23,103 nt of DNA from Phoronis ovalis (taxonomy: Eukaryota > Phoronida > Phoronidae): contig JAOXYB010080721.1 of NCBI GenBank assembly GCA_028565635.1, positions 1 through 23,103 on the forward strand, given 5' to 3'. This document shows, in pieces, positions 17,983-23,103 of the stretch (position 1 is its first letter; each line of letters opens with the position of its first letter). Made by a program: the position numbers and the translations under genes. The notes under the pieces were generated by a model, which did no database searches, was not told where the DNA came from, and saw only the letters and a list, made by a program, of their open reading frames with translations.

Positions 17983-19291
17983 GTTTGTACAAGAACTTGG
18001 GATGAAGAAGGTTTGTTGTCACGTTTTTTTTTGTAATCTGTGGCACCACCTTTTTGCTATAACAGGCCATTCGCAGGTATTTGGTGGAGTCGCCAGTTGT
18101 GGACCCAAACCTTCCCAGCATATAGCATTTTCTGAATGAGCAATAATGAAGTTCTCATGTGCTCACATTCACACAACACTACTGTACATTCTCTGATCCC
18201 TTCACATACTGCATGAGCCAAAACCAAAAAAGATTCTTAATATGTTCATTGGTCTAAGAAATGACCTTTTTGTAATTTATATTAGTACTTTGATACATAA
18301 ATAATTCTTTATTAGTATTTCTGTTCCATATATTAAATTTAACCACTTAATGCTTTTTCTAGTCAGATTTAAAAACCAGGAATAGTATATAACTGAAGGG
18401 TGGGATCAAAAGTGTTTTACAGTGGCTCCCTCAAGTGCTTGGTAATAGCCTGTAGAGTTGTAAATTAATAACCAGAATATCTACTTCCAGCTGTCATTAA
18501 CTTACTTTAATGACAGTTGTTGCTAGGAACTTGGACCTTAATTGATGTGTGACATCTCTAGGGTAGGCCATTGTTGACCTTGAGGTGAAGGTCAAATTTT
18601 TAAAGTTGCACAAAATGCTCAAAAATGATGGTAAGAAGTTACAACAAAGTAATTTTGATGACCTTTTAGAATATTTCAGTACTGAAAGGTGTTTTTTTTA
18701 TTTTTCGGCATGTTTTCAATTAATTTGTTGATCTTTCAATTTTCACTAAGCTATACCTCGAAGTCAAAAGTCATTTGGAGGTCAAAGGTCCTCAAAATGC
18801 TTCAAAATGATAGTATTAGGGTATAAACAGGTTGTTTTGATAACCTTTAAGAACATGTAGGTATTAAAAGGTAAAATTTATTTTATGGAGGAAAATCAGA
18901 TGCAAGTCGAAACGAGTAGTTCAACAGTCTTGTAATTTGACATGACAGTTAGAGTCAGGAGAGTTGACCTTGAGGTCGAAAGGTCATTTAGAGGTCAAAA
19001 GTTCAAACTCAAAATGGCATGAAATATTCGGAAACCAACTTTTTATGCATTTAGAGGTCATCAAGAGGTCAAGAGGGTGTTTTTGAGGTCAAAAGTCTCA
19101 AAGCAATGAATTTCTAATATTTGCTGAAAGTTAAAGGAAGTTGAAAGGTCATTTATAGGTCGATCATGTAATCTTAACAAAAGCCTTTAGAAACAACCCT
19201 GCCTTTGCAAACAGGCTATCTAGTTTGAGCATTGTTGAAATTATACTAATTGCATTAATTTCCGGTAGTACAATTGTGTCTTCTTTTTTAG
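17983..19291. other. Pseudogene intron with hairpin and AGGTCA-rich segment
   Basis: No gene is seen in this 1.3-kb stretch. It contains a perfect hairpin CTGTCATTAA (18491-18500) / TTAATGACAG (18507-18516) and the AGGTCA cluster listed separately. Confidence 0.5.
18575..19162 (+). repeat. AGGTCA-rich segment (nuclear-receptor half-site-like)
   Basis: Exact or one-off AGGTCA words occur at 18583, 18589, 18779, 18786, 18973, 18981, 18992, 19055, 19066, 19086, 19146 and 19157, with inverted TGACCT at 18575 and 18965. Some pairs match known receptor spacings: DR1 at 18779-18791, DR2 at 18973-18986, DR5 at 18981-18997 and again at 19055-19071. It may instead be an old minisatellite-type repeat built on GAGGTCAAAAGTC. 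Confidence 0.55.
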
Positions 19292-19483
19292 GATTCCAAT
19301 TCTTGCATCATCAGGTAAACTTGATAAGAAGGCGTTACCACCACTGGACACTGAAAGCGAATCAAAGCGAGATATTGAAGGTATCCCAAGTACTGAAAGA
19401 GAGAGGGAATTGGAACCTTTGTGGGCTCAAGTTCTGCAACTTAAATTTGTGGATGTACAAGAAAATTTCTTTGATCTAAGAGG
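19292..19483 (+). pseudogene. Paralog pseudogene exon: adenylation A10 and start of carrier (T) domain
   Basis: It joins the exon ending at 17982 through AG|G to read NR-IPILASSGKLDKKALP. SGKLDKKALP is motif A10, with the catalytic lysine of adenylation domains. It continues through STERERELEPLWAQVLQL to VQENFFDLRG, helix 1 and the loop just before the phosphopantetheine serine of a carrier domain (usual FFDLGGHSL). The exon is open throughout and ends at GG|GTAAGA. The next piece with the serine was not found downstream. Confidence 0.85.
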
Positions 19484-21720
19484 GTAAGAAAGTACTGCTT
19501 TTAAATTTTAACAAATTTTTCATGACATAAAAGTGTACGCAGAACTAGGTCATTGTTCATTCACAGAATGCGGCATGCTGGGATCATCTGGGTCTGAGAC
19601 TGGTGGCTCCACCAAGTGCATGCAAATAGTCTATTGGCTAACTCAGGAAATATCCCCTAATGTCTAGCTCCTCTTAGCGGATAAAATTCGGTCCGACTTT
19701 ATAAATAACACAACATAGAACAGGTGCCTTAAATTATCACATAATGATAAAAGGAAATAAACGGGAAAATAAATAGTAGTAATATCAGCTAGGTCACAAA
19801 ATACCAATAACACTATACAGAACATTTATAAATTTTGGACTTGGCATACTACAAAATTTTGTTTCAGTGTGGTAATTCATTTGTTTAATTAATCAATATC
19901 AGTTTTCTACTGTTATGCAAGTGTTGTTATAGCCAGCACATTGTCAGGTTCTGTGTGAAATATTAAAATAAATCTGCACTATACATAAAATTGATTGATA
20001 TACATTTAATGGTGAGATCATGTCCTCCGAACTTAATTATTCTTTTGATATCATGATTAAAAAAATATAAATATTACACAAAGGTGACCTATCATACTTT
20101 ATCAAAGTACTGGTCTTGTGGAAAGACCTAACATTTTCTCATTTACAGAGTAAGATTTAATTTAGACAAAATTTTATTATAATAATATTAATTGCTAATG
20201 TTAAGTTTTCTTATTTTCTTTCTGTTTAATTTGTTTAAGCTTCAAATTAGTGTGAATGGAAGCTGATTGGTGTGAATGGAAGCCGATTGGTATTATACTA
20301 ATAAAAAGGTATCTTTCTCCCCAACAACATAGAGATTTTGTTTCATATCATTTTTTCATTTCAAATCTGTAACTGCATATGCTAACGAAGACAAAAAAAT
20401 AATCAGTCAGTGGTATATACATAATTTTGCTGAAGGTTATTCATCCTGTCATATCTCTTACTAAGTACGAAATGTAAATAGATGATTGTCTTTTCAAGGT
20501 TTTCAGTCACAAATGGAATAATGTTTTCTTTTGTTGACCACAGATGCAAATTAAGCCAGTTTTCGGTGTGATGTAGGACACTATTTGCTAGTCTTCTATG
20601 TGTAATCATTTTAAATTGTCAAAAAATATTACAGACCCAGAAACTGTGGTATATGTCTTTCATAATTTGCTAGTGTAATTAACCAAATGAATTTCAAAAG
20701 TGGTAAAATTTACCAGTGAAGTGCCAATTAGCAATGTAGCGAGCTGTTTAGAATGCAAGATCACTTTTAATTATTAAAAATTGATTTCCTGCATTTTTTT
20801 GTATAATTATTGAATTTCCCAGAAAAAAATTTGTAGATTACAAGAAATCAAATATATAGGAATATCCCCAGAGCTTCTTGATGGAAAAGCTAATAAGACA
20901 ACAGTCAAACGTTTTGTCACAAGATGCATTGTGTACATGCACATAGTTGTTTTTACCTAGTAATTATTAATTAATCAATGGTAGTTTATAAAGAAAGGTA
21001 ATAATTTTAATCAGATAACATGGAACTTTCTTTTCAAAGCATAAACATATTTATTTAGTTCATACTTTTGTGGTTTTAGCCATTCAATATTCTTTTCTGT
21101 GCGAGCCATATGCTTGTATTAGTACATACATGTATAGTCCCATCTCACGAGTATATTGTCCAAACAATAAATGTCTCTGACCCCTTAACATGGTGACATA
21201 TTGCTATATTGGTGCTATGGTATATAAAAATCGGCCTCGGGCAATATAGTTCCTTCTAACTGCTATATCCACCATTATAGTGCCCAATATGCTATTTTTA
21301 ACTGAGATAAGTATTTAGAGAGCCATCTCTTTTAGTGGTCCCACTGCTTTTCAAAAGAACCCTTCATAAAAATACAAAATGTGAGGCATATTGTGTATTT
21401 TTAGATCTTTTAGCGTGACTTGCTTTTATTATAAAAAAATGTTTTTAACAGAATCACTCTGTTGTATAACTTTCAGTTATACGTGCGGATGGAGCAATGT
21501 GTCACAATCCGCTGACACAAAACTGAAGATCTGAATACTCAGATTAAACCGAAAGAACATTAAATTGAAATTACGCAAGTTGTAGAAGGTTTTTCCATGA
21601 TACTGATTCTTATGCAGCAGCAGCTTCTTTCTGACTGGACATGTTTAAATATTTTGAAATGCATTTAACAATGCCCTTACATTCACATAAACTATACAGT
21701 GTCATGAAGCGGAAATTAGA
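19484..21720. other. No gene seen; expected carrier-domain remainder absent
   Basis: About 2.2 kb of AT-rich DNA where the rest of the carrier domain and the A/T-TR linker should lie. I found no GGHSL-type motif. It includes a 20-base tandem duplication (20251-20290) and an imperfect inverted repeat around 21197-21290. Short open frames (for example minus 20403-20609) match nothing I know. Confidence 0.45.
20251..20290. repeat. 20-base tandem duplication
   Basis: TGTGAATGGAAGCTGATTGG is followed directly by a second copy differing at one base (C for T). Confidence 0.85.
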
Positions 21721-21724
21721 ATGT

Positions 21725-22110
21725 CATGAAGTTTAAAATAAATGTACTTCCTTGATAATAAATATGGGCAATTGCTACATGCATGGCTGTTCCAGTCTTC
21801 CCCCCTAATACTATATGTGCAAACCAAGCATACTTTCAATAGGAACTATAACAAACTTGTCAAAATTAAAGCTAATTATTGGAATTGTTTCCTGTTGATA
21901 TGATAATTATATAATATGGTTATAGTATAATACATGTACTCAAAAGGTTCTTTTTCTAAAATTTTGTTTCCTAATTTTTTAAAGTCAGATAAACCTGTAT
22001 TTATAGTGTAATTGATTGGTAGTTTGCACCTGTATGAAAACAGGAAGTAGAGGGTATAAATAAATCTACTGATGGATTAGCTGTGAGAAGACTCTATTAA
22101 ATGTAATCAC
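21725..22110 (+). pseudogene. Decayed copy of TR exon 1 end and intron 1
   Basis: ATGGCTGTTCCAGTCT and what follows (21784 on) match intron 1 of the intact gene (128 on): CCCCCC, TGCAAA, TTCAATA, GCTAAT and, later, GGTAGTTT, AACAGG and GATGGATTAGC against AATGGACTAGC. Just before it, ACTTCCTTGATAATAAATAT lines up with ACTTACTACTAAACACTAAT, the exon 1 end, and the GTAAGC donor has become GGGCAA. The glycine loop itself is gone. Aligned by eye. Confidence 0.55.
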
Positions 22111-22214
22111 ATTCTGTGGTATATGGTGCATTATCTATATACGAGATACACAGGTTGCCTCTAATAAGCAGAACATCCAGTCACATAATTTTTATAAAAT
22201 TGTGACTTGTTCTG

Positions 22215-22385
22215 TTTGACAACAAATTATTTTTGTATTATGTGTTGCTTCTTTGATCTTCCTGGCTATATGACTATATTTTATTATTATTATTATTATG
22301 TACTGAATCGAATGAGCATTCATTCTGAACTTCTATTATTCTTTTTACAAAAGCATAAATATAAAGAAGTATAAAATTGAAACTT
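22215..22385 (+). pseudogene. Possible decayed copy of TR exon 2
   Basis: At the distance expected from intact intron 1, GTTGCTT ... GATCTTCCTGGCTATATGAC resembles GCTTGGTGCGAGAGATACCTGGCTCAGATGG of exon 2. AAATATAAAGAAGTATAAAATTG resembles its end (AAATATTTAAGAAAGTTATTCAATG). An ATT microsatellite interrupts it. It is heavily eroded, and the match needs computation. Confidence 0.35.
22279..22299. repeat. ATT trinucleotide microsatellite
   Basis: About six to seven copies of TTA/ATT in a row inside the presumed exon 2 relic. Confidence 0.85.
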
Positions 22386-22389
22386 TAAG

Positions 22390-23103
22390 ATAGCCAACTT
22401 TAAAGATTTTGATCTCTTGAGAATATGTTAATGCAGTACTAGTGTCTGCTGAATTTATAGTGTGATATACTGAACTACTATAAAACAGCTACCATTTTCT
22501 CTATTACAGTAACCATTTGTGTGAATGAGTCTTAAAAAATCCTGTAATAATTAACAGCTTCCCACAGAAGTTATGACAACAACAGTAACTTCAGGATTGT
22601 GCTTTACAGTAGTTTTTTAACATGGTAGGTCTTCAAGTAACAACCCATGAACAGATTTTATAACATTTATAAAATAACATATATTCATTATTTACTCATT
22701 TAAATGATTATTGAAAAGTAATAAATAACAACTAAAAGATATAATTTTTTTCTAACACCTTCATGGTACCCATGGATTATATATTTTATATGAATTTGAA
22801 CTGAATAAATTCATTTTTATTAAAAGTGTCTTGTGTCATATGTAGGATATTAGAGACTTGAACATATAAAATAATACATTTTCAATAGGTAACCTTTTTT
22901 GGAATTCTTCTAAGCTATTTCAAACATGTTCTTTACACCGATGATAGTATCGGCACATACAAAATTAATTTTTGTTATGAATAAATCTTTAAGCTAAAAC
23001 AACTTACCTCTTTGAATAATATAATTATTTAATCGACAAATAATTATGTGTGACGCTGTAAACAACTCTTTAACTGGTCAGAATCCTCAAACTAACAGCA
23101 CGA
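22390..23103. other. No gene seen to the window end
   Basis: AT-rich. If the paralog continued, its third TR exon would be expected near or beyond the right edge; no [12 protein letters not shown]-like coding was found. A minus-strand AAGAG|GTAAGT donor-like site lies near 23005-23015, without a supported exon. Confidence 0.45.

Noticed and set aside
17241-19483. Reading the A/T-domain exons as a working second gene
   Set aside because: The TGA at 17307, frameshifts near 17874 and 17909, and absence of the carrier serine exon argue against function unless the sequence is wrong.
20403-20609. 68-codon minus-strand open frame
   Set aside because: It looks somewhat protein-like, but I see no family motif, no splice context and no repeat; the length is within chance for AT-rich DNA.
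21197-21290. Imperfect inverted repeat (CATATTGCTATATTGG ... CCAATATG)
   Set aside because: The arms match only in pieces and the tract is low in complexity; too weak to call an element.
23005-23103. Minus-strand first exon ending at an AAGAG|GTAAGT donor
   Set aside because: The donor is good, but the 90 bases before it have no start codon in a useful frame and no promoter can be seen, as the window ends there.

Overview
The window is animal (metazoan) nuclear DNA and contains no prokaryotic features. Coding sequence is split into short exons with canonical GT/AG borders. It is AT-rich, and the introns carry small terminal-inverted-repeat elements. The mix of repeats (MITEs, an AGGTCA-rich segment, CCGTCCGTCCG strings, a decayed LINE 3' end) resembles marine invertebrates, perhaps a mollusc or other lophotrochozoan; the phylum is an inference.

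Region 1 (1-13333, + strand) is the 3' part of a large gene read through 13 exons that join in a single open frame of 638 residues ending in TAA. The visible protein is a thioester-reductase domain ([10 protein letters not shown], then YSQSK) followed by a complete classical short-chain dehydrogenase/reductase ([15 protein letters not shown], an N-S-Y-K tetrad and a YdfG-like C-terminus). TR domains normally follow an adenylation (A) domain and a carrier (T) domain. The expected whole protein is therefore A-T-TR-SDR, a modular carboxylate reductase that could take an acid to an aldehyde and then to an alcohol. The same architecture is known from the fungal glycine-betaine reductase ATRR. The substrate here cannot be told because the A domain lies outside the window.

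Region 2 (13334-17240) is intergenic. It holds a possible poly(A) signal, a promoter-like segment with a possible untranslated first exon (E-box, inverted CCAAT, TATA, splice donor; 14311-14657), a roughly 30-base tandem repeat, a decayed DNA-transposon remnant and a decayed LINE fragment, the last two on the minus strand.

Region 3 (17241 to about 22390, + strand) is a broken paralog of the same gene family. Three exons encode the end of an A domain (motifs A8-A10) and the start of a carrier domain, with a nonsense codon and two frameshifts. Further downstream, DNA at about 21725-22390 aligns by eye, in order, with exon 1, intron 1 and exon 2 of region 1, but the coding parts are eroded. This points to a tandem duplication whose downstream copy has died.

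Small palindromic elements fill much of the introns: a two-unit Tc1/mariner-like MITE present twice (introns 6 and 11), a nested foldback element (intron 5), an inverted-repeat element (intron 3), a hAT-like MITE (intron 7) and a long-TIR element (intron 10). No tRNA, rRNA or CRISPR was seen. All alignments and splice junctions were read by eye.
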